Below, one piece after another: positions 20,155-29,986 of a DNA stretch of 64,000 nt. The translations under genes and the position numbers were made by a program. Each line of letters starts with the position of its first letter. Within the stretch, counting starts at the first letter, position 1. The notes under the pieces were generated by a model. That model was not told where the DNA came from. It did not search any database and worked only from the letters and a program-made list of their open reading frames with translations. Source of the DNA: Trichomonas vaginalis G3 (taxonomy: Eukaryota; Parabasalia; Trichomonadida; Trichomonadidae); NCBI RefSeq assembly GCF_026262505.1, contig NC_067206.1:11675507-11739506 (forward strand). Direction: 5' to 3'.

Positions 20155-20904
20155 TTACTCGAAGAGAGCTGGGCTTGAAGCGCCGATACGAGATGCACCA
20201 GCAGCAATGACAGCATGAGCAGCCTCCTTTGTGCGGATTCCACCAGCAGCCTTAACGCCGAACTTTGGACCGACAACTTTTCTCATGATTGCGACGTGTT
20301 CTGGTTTAGCGCCAGCTGTGCCGAATCCTGTAGATGTCTTGACGTTGTGAGCGCCGCCAAGGACTGTAAGGATGGAAGCATCGATGATCTGTTCCTCGTT
20401 GAGGTAGCATGTTTCGATGATGCACTTGACGTAGCACTGTGGAACTGCAGCGACGATTTCTGCAATATCCTGACAGACTTTCTTGTAGTCGCCTTCAATG
20501 AGAGCACCGATATCAATAACCATGTCGATTTCGATTGCGCCGGCAGCAGCAGCTTCCTTAGCTTCGAAAGCCTTGGCAGCTGATGTTGTAGCACCGAGTG
20601 GGAAGCCAACAACGGAAGCAATGCGAATATTTGTGCCAGCAAGCTGCTCTTTGCAGATGTGAACACGGTTTGGATTAACGCAAACAGCGATTGTTTGGAA
20701 CTTCTTGGCCTTCTCACAGAGGTTGATGATGTCCTGTGTTGTTGAGAATGCTGTAAGAACTGTGAAATCGATGTGCTTTGGAAGATTGGCTGGGTCTGGG
20801 CAGAATGTTGGGTCTTCTGGGGCATGAGCAAGCTTCTCACGAACTTCTTCGGCTGTGATGCCAAGTTGCTTAGCAACGTATTCAACACGCTCTGGATAAT
20901 CCAT
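20155..20904 (-). CDS. Deoxyribose-phosphate aldolase (DERA)
   Basis: This 249-residue class I aldolase splits 2-deoxyribose 5-phosphate into glyceraldehyde 3-phosphate and acetaldehyde, feeding DNA-derived sugar into glycolysis. Catalytic residues are visible: the Schiff-base Lys189 in VKTSTGFGTAGA, Lys218 in VKAAGGIR and Asp127 in EIDMVID. Family motifs DFTVLTAFST and ASVVGFPLGA are also present. The protein ends in GASSPALFE, so it lacks the short C-terminal tail with the tyrosine used by bacterial enzymes. Codon use is GC-biased, like that of the dihydropyrimidine dehydrogenase gene, with which it shares a role in pyrimidine deoxynucleoside breakdown. Confidence 0.95.
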   Translation of the reverse strand: MDYPERVEYVAKQLGITAEEVREKLAHAPEDPTFCPDPANLPKHIDFTVLTAFSTTQDIINLCEKAKKFQTIAVCVNPNRVHICKEQLAGTNIRIASVVGFPLGATTSAAKAFEAKEAAAAGAIEIDMVIDIGALIEGDYKKVCQDIAEIVAAVPQCYVKCIIETCYLNEEQIIDASILTVLGGAHNVKTSTGFGTAGAKPEHVAIMRKVVGPKFGVKAAGGIRTKEAAHAVIAAGASRIGASSPALFE

Positions 20905-21015
20905 GTTTTTTGAAAGTGAAAAAAAAAATTCATCGTTTTTGCTAAAAGTGGCGAAAATTCAATAGTTTACGAGCCAAGAATATGGTGAAATCGTGAACTT
21001 TCTTATATTATACAA

Positions 21016-22073
21016 TAAGGGTTTCGTTTTGCGAAAAAAACGTACAATACGCAATTTCGCTAAAAAAACATTTAGCTAGCAATTTCGACCTTTGACTCCA
21101 CTCAAGACGTCACTTTTTTAATTTTGCGGTATCATATTTTTGGAAAATCTTTATGAATATTATATAAAAAGTCTTTTTAATATCTATATTTCATATTTTT
21201 ATCGATTTTTAAAGTTTTTGCGAAAAGTATTCAATTATTTTTGCTATTTTGTCGGGTAAATGTCAGATTTGCGACATTTTCTGATATGATATTCAGATTC
21301 TACGTTGATAATAATGCTTATAGAACCCTCTTGCTATTGTGTCAAAATTGCGAAACCGATAGCAAAAATATCTCGCAATATCAAAATTGAGATATTGAGT
21401 GAATTATGCATTATAGAGATTAAAAATCTGATTTGTGAAAACATCTCATCAGTTTCTAGCTAATTCAAAAATCTTTATTATCTTATTCGATTAAAATGAA
21501 AAGGGAATAGTTTCATTATGCTTTAAATGACAGCCTTATAATATAATCATAGTTTTCGCTCAATATGCAGCATTTTTTTTTCGAAATCTATGGTCAATAT
21601 CCTAAATACTGATTGCTTTGCATTCATATCTCTTACATTTTCTATACCCACATCACTATTCATTGCTATTCCTATCTTTTTCATTTTTGTTTGTTTCTCA
21701 TAATTTCTCAAAAAACATGATAACTTGATATTTGTAAATATCATACTTTATAACGTAAATAAGAACTTGACCTATTAAGAAAAGCAGTAATGAAAAGAAA
21801 ATCTGAAATTCATAAAAATTACAAGTTTCTGATGACAATTAGCTTAATTAAACCAGGTACAAGATTATATAATTGTATTTTCTATCCAATTATCCATATA
21901 ATATCTTATCCAGAAAAAATAACTTGATCAATACCAAATGATTTTTTAACTAGTAAATAAAGTATTTTCTTTACACACACATTGTATATCATAGTTTTTT
22001 TTTTTTGGTTTCGCAAAACATCCAAAAACAAATATGCTATAAAAGTGACAATTTTAGCAAAACGAAACCCTTA
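21016..22073. mobile_element. 1.06-kb non-autonomous DNA transposon, 7-bp target duplication
   Basis: Inverted termini TAAGGGTTTCGTTTTGC lie at 21016-21032 and as the complement ending at 22073. Perfect 7-bp direct repeats TATACAA flank them (21009-21015 and 22074-22080). The interior is AT-rich with no credible coding sequence; the short minus-strand ORF at 21547-21744 has no motif. The superfamily cannot be named with confidence; 7-8 bp duplications occur in hAT-, P- and Mutator-like elements. An AAAAGTGACA motif (22041-22050) lies just inside its right end, about 100 bp from the next gene. Confidence 0.8.
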
Positions 22074-22151
22074 TATACAAGAAATGATTGCTTTTGATTA
22101 ATTCTAATCCAAAGGAGATAGCTCATAATTTCATTTTATTATTATTTTCAA

Positions 22152-22637
22152 ATGGATTCGTTGGATCAAAAAGATGTTGTAGCAATTCTTGAATACTTTG
22201 GCTGGAACTGGGATTTAGCTGCAGATCATCTTCAATGCGATCCAAAACAACTTTATGAAGATTATTCTCAATTTCAAACGAAAAGACCAAATGTTTTAAC
22301 TACAGAATCAGCCTTTGCAGCAGGCCATATCTCAAAGGAGTCAGTTAAAAAGTCGCAGCTGTTTATTAAAGAGCATCTTGCAGAACAACTTCCACTTTTA
22401 TTCAAGAAAGACTTATCCGATGAACAGAAGCATGATATAGCTCAATCCATACTTGTTGATATGGGATTTACTTATAGATTACTCCATTCTCAAGAATTTA
22501 TTGATGCTTATAATGCCATCGAAGAAGAAGCCCTTCAATTAGAAAAATGGAGAGAACAAGGACAATATCTGACGATCCTTGAAGATGCGTTATATAGAAT
22601 TGTTGGTGCCCATATGAACAAAGAAAAGTCTCAGTAA
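22152..22637 (+). CDS. Hypothetical protein, UBA-like N-terminus
   Basis: This is a 161-residue protein. Residues 5-30 (VVAILEYFGWNWDLAADHL) resemble the helix pattern of a UBA/TAP-C domain, which binds ubiquitin, but the match is short. The rest is helical with conserved-looking charged segments. I see no membrane segment or signal peptide. The start follows directly on a TTTTCAAATG initiator context. The left-hand transposon ends 79 bp upstream, so its right end may be part of the promoter region. Function unknown. Confidence 0.7.
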   Translation: MDSLDQKDVVAILEYFGWNWDLAADHLQCDPKQLYEDYSQFQTKRPNVLTTESAFAAGHISKESVKKSQLFIKEHLAEQLPLLFKKDLSDEQKHDIAQSILVDMGFTYRLLHSQEFIDAYNAIEEEALQLEKWREQGQYLTILEDALYRIVGAHMNKEKSQ

Positions 22638-23267
22638 TTAGAGGAACAAAAGAGGAATGATAGTGAATCGAATTGTTAGATATATTTACTTAGAAAAGAT
22701 TAAAATAAAATAGAAATTGCAAATAACTACAAATAGTCATATAAATATAGTAATCAAAATATAAACATATCAGAACGATCCATTGTGGTCATGTTATAAG
22801 GTGTTAAAATCAAATAAGTCATTTACTAAAAATCTAATTTGACATATCAATAAAGATTGGACTTCAATCATACTTAAAGTTTACTTTGTCAGTAACTTTT
22901 TAAGTAGAATAAGGCTGTTTGTGAAAACTCATAATAATTCGCGTGTAATTTGAAATCCATCAAAATTTCTAATCGATACATTAAGTTAGCTACTTGAGAG
23001 GTATCCCTTCTGAAATTTGCAGATGTTTTGAATGGAATTAGATATTTTTTTGGAAAAATAAAAATTTCAACATTTTATTAAATAAACAGAAATTGTTTAA
23101 ACAAAGTTATGAGCAGTTTCAGCGCCCAAGTATGTTATACATTACATTCTAAGTTTTAAAATAAAAAACATAAATATTTTTAATTCTTCTGTCTAATTCA
23201 ATGTGTTCTCTCAATTTTGAGAGAAAATTTGAGAACCTCGCGGAAGAATTTTAAAATGATTATAAAT
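22638..23267. other. Convergent AT-rich spacer, nothing recognised
   Basis: About 630 bp between two converging genes contain a TTGAGAGGTATCCC word at about 22994 and a 16-bp palindrome CTCTCAATTTTGAGAG at about 23211-23226. I see no gene. Confidence 0.4.
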
Positions 23268-24617
23268 TCAGTTAATTGAAGAAGGCAAAGACATTGAAGA
23301 AGCATTTGGCGATTGTTTCTGTTCAATTTCTTGTTTATTTGTTTCTTCTTCTTCCTCGTAAAATGAAAAAATGTCTGGATCACTTTCATTTTCTTCATTT
23401 GTTGGATTTATTTCCTGTTTTTGGTCAGAAACATTTGATTTGCTGCCAAGTTTCGCATCTGATGTAGCTTTACCTTCTGGTTGGTCAATAATATTTGATT
23501 TGGTATCAAAATTCAAATCTGAAGTGAATATATCTTCTTCTTCAGGATTTTCTTCTTCATTGTCAGTGATGTTAGATTTCGTATCAGGTAGGATGTCTGA
23601 TTTTGTCTGTTCTTGCTGTTTTACGAAATCTTCTTCTTCATTTTCTTTTTCGTCGAAACTGAAGTCTGATGCCATGTTCTGCTGTTGTGGAATAATTGAA
23701 TCTTCATTGTTTTCATCTTTTTCTGTGGTTTTTTGTTCATTTGAAATTTGAGAATTTTCCTCAGTAGTTTTAGGTTGTTCAGTATCCTCTTCTTCTCCAA
23801 ATGACTCTGTATTTGTATCTGGAAGGGATAAATGTTCGGATTCGTTTGAAAAATCGATCGTAAACGAATTTTTAGTTATTTGCTGTTTTTGTAGCTGAGG
23901 AGTTGTATTATTTTCGTTATTATCCACTTCGTATTCGTATTCGTATGTTTGGTCTTGGTTTTGCTGTGAAGATTCGTTGTCTAGAGAAGGAACAGGAATA
24001 TCATCGCCAGTGAACGTTGTAGGATGACTTCTACGATGGGAATTAGATTCTGCTGACTGACTCTGTCCGATTCCTGACTGTTGAAAGGCTGGTTGCTGCT
24101 CAAGACTGTCATCATAAGATTCAGAACTTAATTTAGGATGAATATCAAAGGAAGAAGTCTGTGGGTATTCTCGTGAGCTGTTTGCTGATGATTTCTTTGG
24201 TGTTTCAAGTACACTTCGAGAATTGGTGCTTGTTGGGGAAACAATTGGAGATTCTGTGAGCCTTTCCCTTGGTATTTCAATTGTAATGTGTTCTAAAGGC
24301 TTTTCTTCTTCGATTTTATATCCCCATTTCTTTGCAAACTTTTCAGAAGGTGAATCATTAATTGAAGATAATTGGATTGGATAAATTTTAGGGAAAAGGT
24401 TTTTGGTTCGGGGTGAATTCGATATGGGTGATGGTTGAGATGTCTTTTTGGCTGGAGAACTTGATTGAATTTTATCTAATTTTTTTATTGCTTCATTATA
24501 TGTTTGTTGAAGAGAATTTCTAAGATTATTCAGCTCAGTGCACTTGTTTTGGTATTCAGACTTAATTTCATCAATAGGTTTAAAAGGAGAGCTTCTCTTC
24601 GAATAAATCGAAGACAT
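23268..24617 (-). CDS. Low-complexity acidic hypothetical protein
   Basis: This 449-residue protein is almost entirely low complexity, rich in Ser, Glu, Gln, Asn, Asp and Pro. It has a short basic start (SIYSKRSSPFKPIDEIKSEY), a possible coiled-coil helix at about residues 15-45, many Ser-Pro sites, and acidic blocks such as EEENPEEEDIFTSDL and FYEEEEETNKQE repeated with a TKSNI spacing. It is probably intrinsically disordered and phosphorylated. No family is recognised. The ATG at 24617 is preferred because the longer frame opens on a TTG. It is divergent from the next gene with a 99-bp shared promoter region. Confidence 0.75.
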   Translation of the reverse strand: MSSIYSKRSSPFKPIDEIKSEYQNKCTELNNLRNSLQQTYNEAIKKLDKIQSSSPAKKTSQPSPISNSPRTKNLFPKIYPIQLSSINDSPSEKFAKKWGYKIEEEKPLEHITIEIPRERLTESPIVSPTSTNSRSVLETPKKSSANSSREYPQTSSFDIHPKLSSESYDDSLEQQPAFQQSGIGQSQSAESNSHRRSHPTTFTGDDIPVPSLDNESSQQNQDQTYEYEYEVDNNENNTTPQLQKQQITKNSFTIDFSNESEHLSLPDTNTESFGEEEDTEQPKTTEENSQISNEQKTTEKDENNEDSIIPQQQNMASDFSFDEKENEEEDFVKQQEQTKSDILPDTKSNITDNEEENPEEEDIFTSDLNFDTKSNIIDQPEGKATSDAKLGSKSNVSDQKQEINPTNEENESDPDIFSFYEEEEETNKQEIEQKQSPNASSMSLPSSIN

Positions 24618-24716
24618 TTCAATAAAAAATAAATATGTTGAATTTTGAAATAGAGATTTATATTGTATGGATAAGAAGAACAATTTTCTTTTAAGTATAA
24701 CTGATTAGTTTTTTAA

Positions 24717-26102
24717 ATGACTACTTCTGATTATAAGTATGACGACGAGAGCCAATCAAATATATCGGCCCAAGCACAGCCAGATTTTCTCGATTCTATT
24801 GCTCAATTGCATGATTGCTATCAAAATATCACTAATTCTATCGATTTGGAATATAATTTAAATTTATTTCTTAAATTACTTAAGAAAAAAGAAGTAAAAG
24901 ATTCAGAACTTGATGAAGATATCCAAGATTACTTTACATCAGCGATTTTATCATCTAATTCCAATCAATATTTTTTATTATACATAAAGATAATTAAAAA
25001 CTTACTGCAGAACTCACACAGTAAGAAATTAGTACTCAGATGCTTTAATGAGCAAATGGATAGTTGTCTTCAAGAAATAATTTCCTCAAATTCTGATGCA
25101 AGCATCGTTTATAACTCAGTTATTATATGCAGCTATATTGTATCTGATAGAATAACATCTGCCAAGCTATCCGATTTTCAACTAACTCAACATACTATTG
25201 ATATTTTGAGCAATTTTGTTGAGAAAAAATCAAGTAAGTTATTTAATGCCTGTATATCGATAATAGCAGGATCCACTCAGCTTGAAGAAAATGCTCCATT
25301 CGTTCAATTTTGTGTTGATATTTGGAATCCAAGCATCAGCTTGAAATTATTATATGGATTCATCAAAATGCATAAATCCGAACTAAACAATATATTCCCA
25401 TTCCTTGCTGCTTCTGATGTTTTCATTGAAATTTTATCTTTTACTATTTCAAGATTAGATAGAGAACCTTTTCCAATTCCTCTTGCTCCACTCTTTTTAG
25501 ATGATCAGACATACAATGCTTTATGTATTGCGTACAAATGTCTTAGATATTTAAAGGAACCAGATGAATTGATACAATTCATTGATGTTGAGGGATTATT
25601 AGATAATATTAAAACTACATTTGTACCAAACATTCAAATAATGTCATTAAAAATCATCAGATTTCTGATTCCAAAGAGAGATTTACAACCTCAAATAATG
25701 GATGCAAATCTTGATCTTATGGCATTGCTACGTGGAAGAGTGGAAGTCAGAGCAGAAGTTACAATATTCCTTTCTATTCTTTTTGATAAATATCGCGATC
25801 TCCCTATTTTAGAAATAATAACACCTGAAATACTCAATGAAATCATTAACCTGATATCAGATATATCCCAGAGATATACGCAAAATGCAATTTTCTGTTT
25901 ACAAAGTTTCATTTCTATTTTCGAAAGGCATGAAATCGTTGAACCACAAGAAATTATTGGTTCCCAAGAACTATATGATGCATTGCAAGAATGCTTGGAA
26001 GATGAAAATATCTCTGATAACATGTTTACAGTTGTTTCAGATCTTATTCGCGAAATTAAATATTATCTAGCTCAATTCAAAAAATCTGAACTTAAGTTAT
26101 AA
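24717..26102 (+). CDS. Armadillo/HEAT-like helical repeat protein
   Basis: This 461-residue protein is built of amphipathic helices in pairs throughout, for example LYIKIIKNLLQNSHSKKLVLRCF and ICSYIVSDRIT. It looks like an alpha-solenoid of the armadillo or HEAT kind. Trichomonads encode many such divergent proteins of unknown role. No catalytic motif, signal or membrane segment is visible. It starts 99 bp from the oppositely transcribed low-complexity gene, so the two probably share a promoter region. Confidence 0.75.
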   Translation: MTTSDYKYDDESQSNISAQAQPDFLDSIAQLHDCYQNITNSIDLEYNLNLFLKLLKKKEVKDSELDEDIQDYFTSAILSSNSNQYFLLYIKIIKNLLQNSHSKKLVLRCFNEQMDSCLQEIISSNSDASIVYNSVIICSYIVSDRITSAKLSDFQLTQHTIDILSNFVEKKSSKLFNACISIIAGSTQLEENAPFVQFCVDIWNPSISLKLLYGFIKMHKSELNNIFPFLAASDVFIEILSFTISRLDREPFPIPLAPLFLDDQTYNALCIAYKCLRYLKEPDELIQFIDVEGLLDNIKTTFVPNIQIMSLKIIRFLIPKRDLQPQIMDANLDLMALLRGRVEVRAEVTIFLSILFDKYRDLPILEIITPEILNEIINLISDISQRYTQNAIFCLQSFISIFERHEIVEPQEIIGSQELYDALQECLEDENISDNMFTVVSDLIREIKYYLAQFKKSELKL

Positions 26103-26656
26103 TTATAATATACAAATGACGAAAAAAGTCACAATTTTTTACAATTCATTATTCAGATTGCGCTTCCACTCATGTATATTTTTCAATCATAATTATCCAC
26201 ATTTAGCATCGACCGAGTCCATTTTTTAAAAAGTTTCCGAAATCAATCAAAAATTATTCATCAATGGTATTCCATTCAAAGAATGTTATTCAGCTATCGT
26301 TTGGCTGAACTTCAATGTCCTGTTGCATGCTCAGTAGTGTCAATGTGTAAACCTCTCAATTTTATCGTCGGGGAAGCAACACAATTCCCTCAAAAATATT
26401 GAAAAAATATAGAAAATAAAATGAATTAAGATGTACTTAAAATGAGAAATAGATTATGATATTAGATTTTAGAAAAAACAGACTTTTGATATAACTTTTG
26501 AGAATCTCATATAAAAAAAGCATTTAAAAATAAATTTAAATATCTTATTTATTTTACTATTGTAAATATATTCTGAGATTTTTAGAAAAAAACACTTTTC
26601 ATAAGTATTCAATATTTGAGAATACGGTCCAAAAAAAATAGATTCTCTTATATTTG

Positions 26657-26735
26657 CTTATATAAAAGGAAACTCTCTATCAGATGCGAATGCATGAATT
26701 CAGCACCTCTGATAGAGAGTTTCCTCTTATATAAG
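26657..26735. repeat. Hairpin H1 (left outer) of the foldback
   Basis: The stem is about 28 bp with one mismatch (CTTATATAAAAGGAAACTCT at the 5' side) around a 23-nt loop containing TGCATGAATTCAGC. Its mirror image is hairpin H10 at 27389-27467. Confidence 0.85.
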
Positions 26736-26789
26736 CGGATCTTTTTCATGAGTTATTGTTAATATAAAAACATAAAAAGCTACCAATAT

Positions 26790-26850
26790 GAGAAATTAAA
26801 CCCTGCGAGGCACCAGTCTAGAACTGGCGCTTCGCAGGGTTTAATTTCTC
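26790..26850. repeat. Hairpin H2 of the foldback
   Basis: The stem is 27 bp with two mismatches (5' arm begins GAGAAATTAAACCCTGCGA) and the loop is a short TCTAGA palindrome. The mirrored copy H9 lies at 27273-27333 with the same stem. Confidence 0.85.
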
Positions 26851-26864
26851 TTGACAAATGACAA

Positions 26865-27223
26865 AACTTGTTCGCAATTGTGAACCATTGCGAGCAAGTT
26901 TGCCAGATATCTGGAAGGAATTGCTCCTTATGATATATGCATTGTAACTGTATATATCATAAAGAGCAATTCCTTCAATTAAACGCAAAAACTTTGGTGC
27001 AATCGTTGCTGATTGCACCAAAGTTTTCGAACTTTCCCGAGGGAATTGGAGGGTGAGAGATACATAGTCTATCTATGTACCTCCCACCCTCCAAATCCCA
27101 CTCTAAATGGGAGAAACTTTGTTCGCATGTTATCTTATTCAAACAAAGTTTCTCCCATTTAGAGAAGGAATAGGAGCCTACCAGGCACTGATATATAATC
27201 AGTGCTTTGTAGGCTCCTATTCC
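26865..27223. repeat. Central hairpins H3-H8 of the foldback
   Basis: Six unrelated hairpins stand head to tail. H3 is at 26865-26900 (14-bp stem) and H4 at 26914-26976 (about 25 bp, one mismatch). H5 is at 26987-27027 (17 bp perfect, 6-nt loop) and H6 at 27046-27094 (22 bp, two mismatches). H7 is at 27102-27163 (about 22 bp, perfect) and H8 at 27167-27223 (23 bp plus an inner 9-bp stem). The gaps between them are only 3-18 nt. An orphan arm resembling H5 (AAAACTTTGGAGCA, about 27237) follows H8. Confidence 0.85.
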
Positions 27224-27272
27224 TAATAAAAATTTGAAAACTTTGGAGCATTTGATTATTGTATTTTGTCAA

Positions 27273-27467
27273 GAGAAATTCAACCCTGCGAAGTGCCAGT
27301 TCTAGACTGGTGCCTCGCAGGGTTTAATTTCTCATATTGGTAGCTTTTTATGTTTTTATATTAACAAAAACGAATGAAAAAGATTTGCGTATATAAGAGG
27401 AAACTCTCTATCAGAGGTGCTGAATTCAGGCATTCGCATCTGATAGAGAGTCTCCTTTTATATAAGC
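27273..27467. repeat. Hairpins H9 and H10, mirror copies of H2 and H1
   Basis: H9 (27273-27333) and H10 (27389-27467) repeat the stems of H2 and H1 in reversed order. The whole inner block can therefore fold either as separate hairpins or as one long duplex. Confidence 0.85.
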
Positions 27468-28126
27468 GAATATAAAAGAATCTATTCTTTTTTGGAGCGT
27501 ATTTTCAAATATTGAATACTTATGAAAAGTGTTTTTCCTAAAAATTTAATATAATGCTTAGCACAATATATAAAATTAAAATATCTATAATTATTTTCTA
27601 TATCACACTTTTCATTACACCTTGAAAAGTCTTCTCAAACTCTATTTTTAATTATTTTTTAGATATATCTCAAGTGTGATTATTCAAAAACTCATATAGA
27701 CTATATTTATTTTTTTCATTCAAAAAATTATATGAGAATCTCAAATTAACTTTCAAATTTTTTATTTTAAAAACATATTAATAATCATATTTTAAGATAC
27801 TTTTTCGCCCAAAAAATAATCGTACTTCCTCGACGATTAATAGGATCTCAATTTCTATCGTTGACACTACTTAGCATGCAACAGTCCTTCATTCCTTTTG
27901 CTAGGAATTTTCCAAAATCTTGGACTCTCAAAAAATCAAGTAAAAAAAATGAGAAGAACGACCATGCAGTTTGGATAAAAATAAAATTCCCAATAAATCT
28001 ATAGTATTAATAAATTTCGTAAGAGTGGCCTTCTTACTCTTCTTCTTTTTGAATTATAATTTTTCAAAGACCTCATTGAATTTATATTAAAGAAACGGTT
28101 CAGAATTTTACAATCAGATCATTACG

Positions 28127-28822
28127 ATGCTTTCTACGTTTGTTATGTACCGCCTTCCCAATGTAAGGCCAAGAGTTAACGAAACCGTTCGTCAGCAGCT
28201 CAAGCGCCTCTATGGAGCTCACAAAACTCTCGGTTACAACGAAGGCCGCAAGTTATCGTACAACAACGTTGAGTGTGCAAACAACGAGATGACTCTCATT
28301 TACGTCAGCACACCATATCCATGGACATGTGGCTCAAATAAGATGCCATCTTCAACAGACGTCAACGCTGAACACATTGTTCCACAGAGTACATTTGATA
28401 AGAAGGAGCCAATGAAATCAGATATACACCATCTCTTTGCCAGCCCTTCAAAGATTAATAACATGCGTGGAAACTTACCATACGGTGAATTAGATCGCAA
28501 CACCTGCAAGTACTGGTGCAACAAGAACCAGTGCCAGAATTCTAAGCCTTCGAACCCAGCAGAATACGATTGCATCTCAGCAACAAACTTCATGCCAATC
28601 GACCAAGATAAAGGTCGTGTAGCTCGCGCAATCTTTTACTTCTACACTGTATACGACCAGTACGACATCTCAAGTAAGTTCGATGTAGCCCTCCTTAAGA
28701 AGTGGAATTCGAACAATCCTCCACAAGCATTCGAAATTGCTAGAAACGACCGCGCTAACAAGACACAAGGCAACAGAAATCCATACATTGACGATTTCAC
28801 ACTCGTTGATAAGGCTTTCTAA
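28127..28822 (+). CDS. Endonuclease I family nuclease (EndA/NucM-like)
   Basis: This 231-residue His-Me finger nuclease belongs to the bacterial endonuclease I (EndA/NucM/Dns) family, which cuts DNA without sequence preference. The signature VNAEHIVPQS (79-88) holds the catalytic His83, followed by KSDIHHLFASP (97-107) and the metal-binding asparagines in INNMRGNLPYG (110-120). Cysteines at about 50, 68 and 126-136 suggest disulfides, as in secreted members. The N-terminus MLSTFVMYRLPNVRPR has no convincing signal peptide, which is odd for this family. The family is otherwise mainly bacterial, so lateral transfer is plausible. Codon use is GC-biased. The start follows a TCATTACG initiator-like site by a few bases. 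Confidence 0.92.
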   Translation: MLSTFVMYRLPNVRPRVNETVRQQLKRLYGAHKTLGYNEGRKLSYNNVECANNEMTLIYVSTPYPWTCGSNKMPSSTDVNAEHIVPQSTFDKKEPMKSDIHHLFASPSKINNMRGNLPYGELDRNTCKYWCNKNQCQNSKPSNPAEYDCISATNFMPIDQDKGRVARAIFYFYTVYDQYDISSKFDVALLKKWNSNNPPQAFEIARNDRANKTQGNRNPYIDDFTLVDKAF

Positions 28823-29350
28823 AAGATTCTGAATATTATTTCCTCTCACAAAAATAATCCCTTGATTTAATCAAGGTTTTAATAAATACTTTCATGAGAC
28901 TTTATTTTCTTGCTTTTTTCCATGTTAATCTTATTCAAAGTTCACATAATTTAAGGCATTTTGTTCTATTGCATTCAGAATTAGATGAAATAGTGGTTAC
29001 TTATATTTCTTTCAACATCTAATTTGAATTCATGCTTAGATTCAACAATTTAATTTCATGTTAGAATTCAAGATTAAATTGAACACAAAATTATTTGTTT
29101 TACGCATAAGAATTCATAATGTATGAGTGATGGTTAGCTCACATAACCGGATTTTGCCTTTACTTATAAGAATTCTTGTAAAATCTATTCTATTTAAATA
29201 AAATGAACAGACAACAATTTTTATTATAACAAGATTTCCTAGGTAATGAGATACATTTTTGAATAATGAAGAATATATTATTAAAATCGAAGCCAAAATG
29301 ATCCTCAGTGTTTGTATGATGCATGATTGAAACATGGTATAAGGTAAATA
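28823..29350. other. Convergent AT-rich spacer, nothing recognised
   Basis: About 530 bp lie between two converging genes. I see poly-A-signal-like TAAA words and a possible TTGATTTAATCAAGG short palindrome (about 28862), but no gene. Confidence 0.4.
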
Positions 29351-29986
29351 TCAATGCTTTGTTAAAGCAGAATAGCTCTCGATCATTCCATTAGTGATTT
29401 GCTGAACAAGACTAATAACAGTATCAATTGGAACTAAATCATCAAATGCTGGATCGTTAAGGTTCATTTTCAGGTTAGCTTCTGCATGTCTTTGAAGCAT
29501 ATCTAAAACCCATTGGAAATTTCTGCCACAAAGCTGTTGAATTTGTAGAAGATCGTATAACCTTTTGACAGCATCGCCATCAATGAATTTAATTTCATCA
29601 GATTCCAAAACTTGAAAAGAAGTCGAAATTGCAATCATAACCCAGTCTTTCAGAGCATCTTTATTTTGATCTATCAGTATTTTACATAACGTTTCCGTGC
29701 AATAGGCGCCACATTTATATCCAAAATCGCAATCGTTTGGATCTAATTGTGCACTTTGTAAAAATCGTATGAATTTTTCAATATCAGATTTATTAACATA
29801 TCCATCTTGATCTCTGTCTAATGTGTATAAGAAAACTATTGAATTTTCTTCAATATCGTGATTTTCCATAAGTCTGATCTTGTTTAGCTTAAATATTGGG
29901 ATTTTATCTTCTTCCTCATCCTCTCCACCACATATTTCTTTCTGATAGTATGCTATTGAGTTCGTAGCGGAAATTTCGTTTCCCAT
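29351..29986 (-). CDS. EF-hand calcium-binding protein
   Basis: This 211-residue protein has one canonical EF-hand loop, DRDQDGYVNKSD (57-68), with Asp at positions 1, 3, 5 and 12 and Gly at 6. The rest is helical and may hold degenerate hands. The N-terminal MGNEIS fits a myristoylation context, so membrane attachment is possible. The layout resembles recoverin- or calcineurin-B-like proteins, but only one loop is intact. The target is unknown. Confidence 0.8.
   Translation of the reverse strand: MGNEISATNSIAYYQKEICGGEDEEEDKIPIFKLNKIRLMENHDIEENSIVFLYTLDRDQDGYVNKSDIEKFIRFLQSAQLDPNDCDFGYKCGAYCTETLCKILIDQNKDALKDWVMIAISTSFQVLESDEIKFIDGDAVKRLYDLLQIQQLCGRNFQWVLDMLQRHAEANLKMNLNDPAFDDLVPIDTVISLVQQITNGMIESYSALTKH

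Larger units (their letters stand above)
26318..27900. repeat. 1.6-kb foldback made of nested hairpins
   Basis: The two halves are inverted copies. The outer arms (26318-26580 and about 27550-27900) are diverged: GTTGCATGCTCAGTAGTGTC on the left against the complement of GACACTACTTAGCATGCAAC on the right. The inner arms (about 26580-26860 and 27265-27545) are much better conserved. Within the inner arms and the centre nearly all the sequence is further organised as short hairpins (listed separately). No ORF has coding character. It could be a foldback transposon or a hairpin-RNA locus. No target duplication is obvious. Confidence 0.85.
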
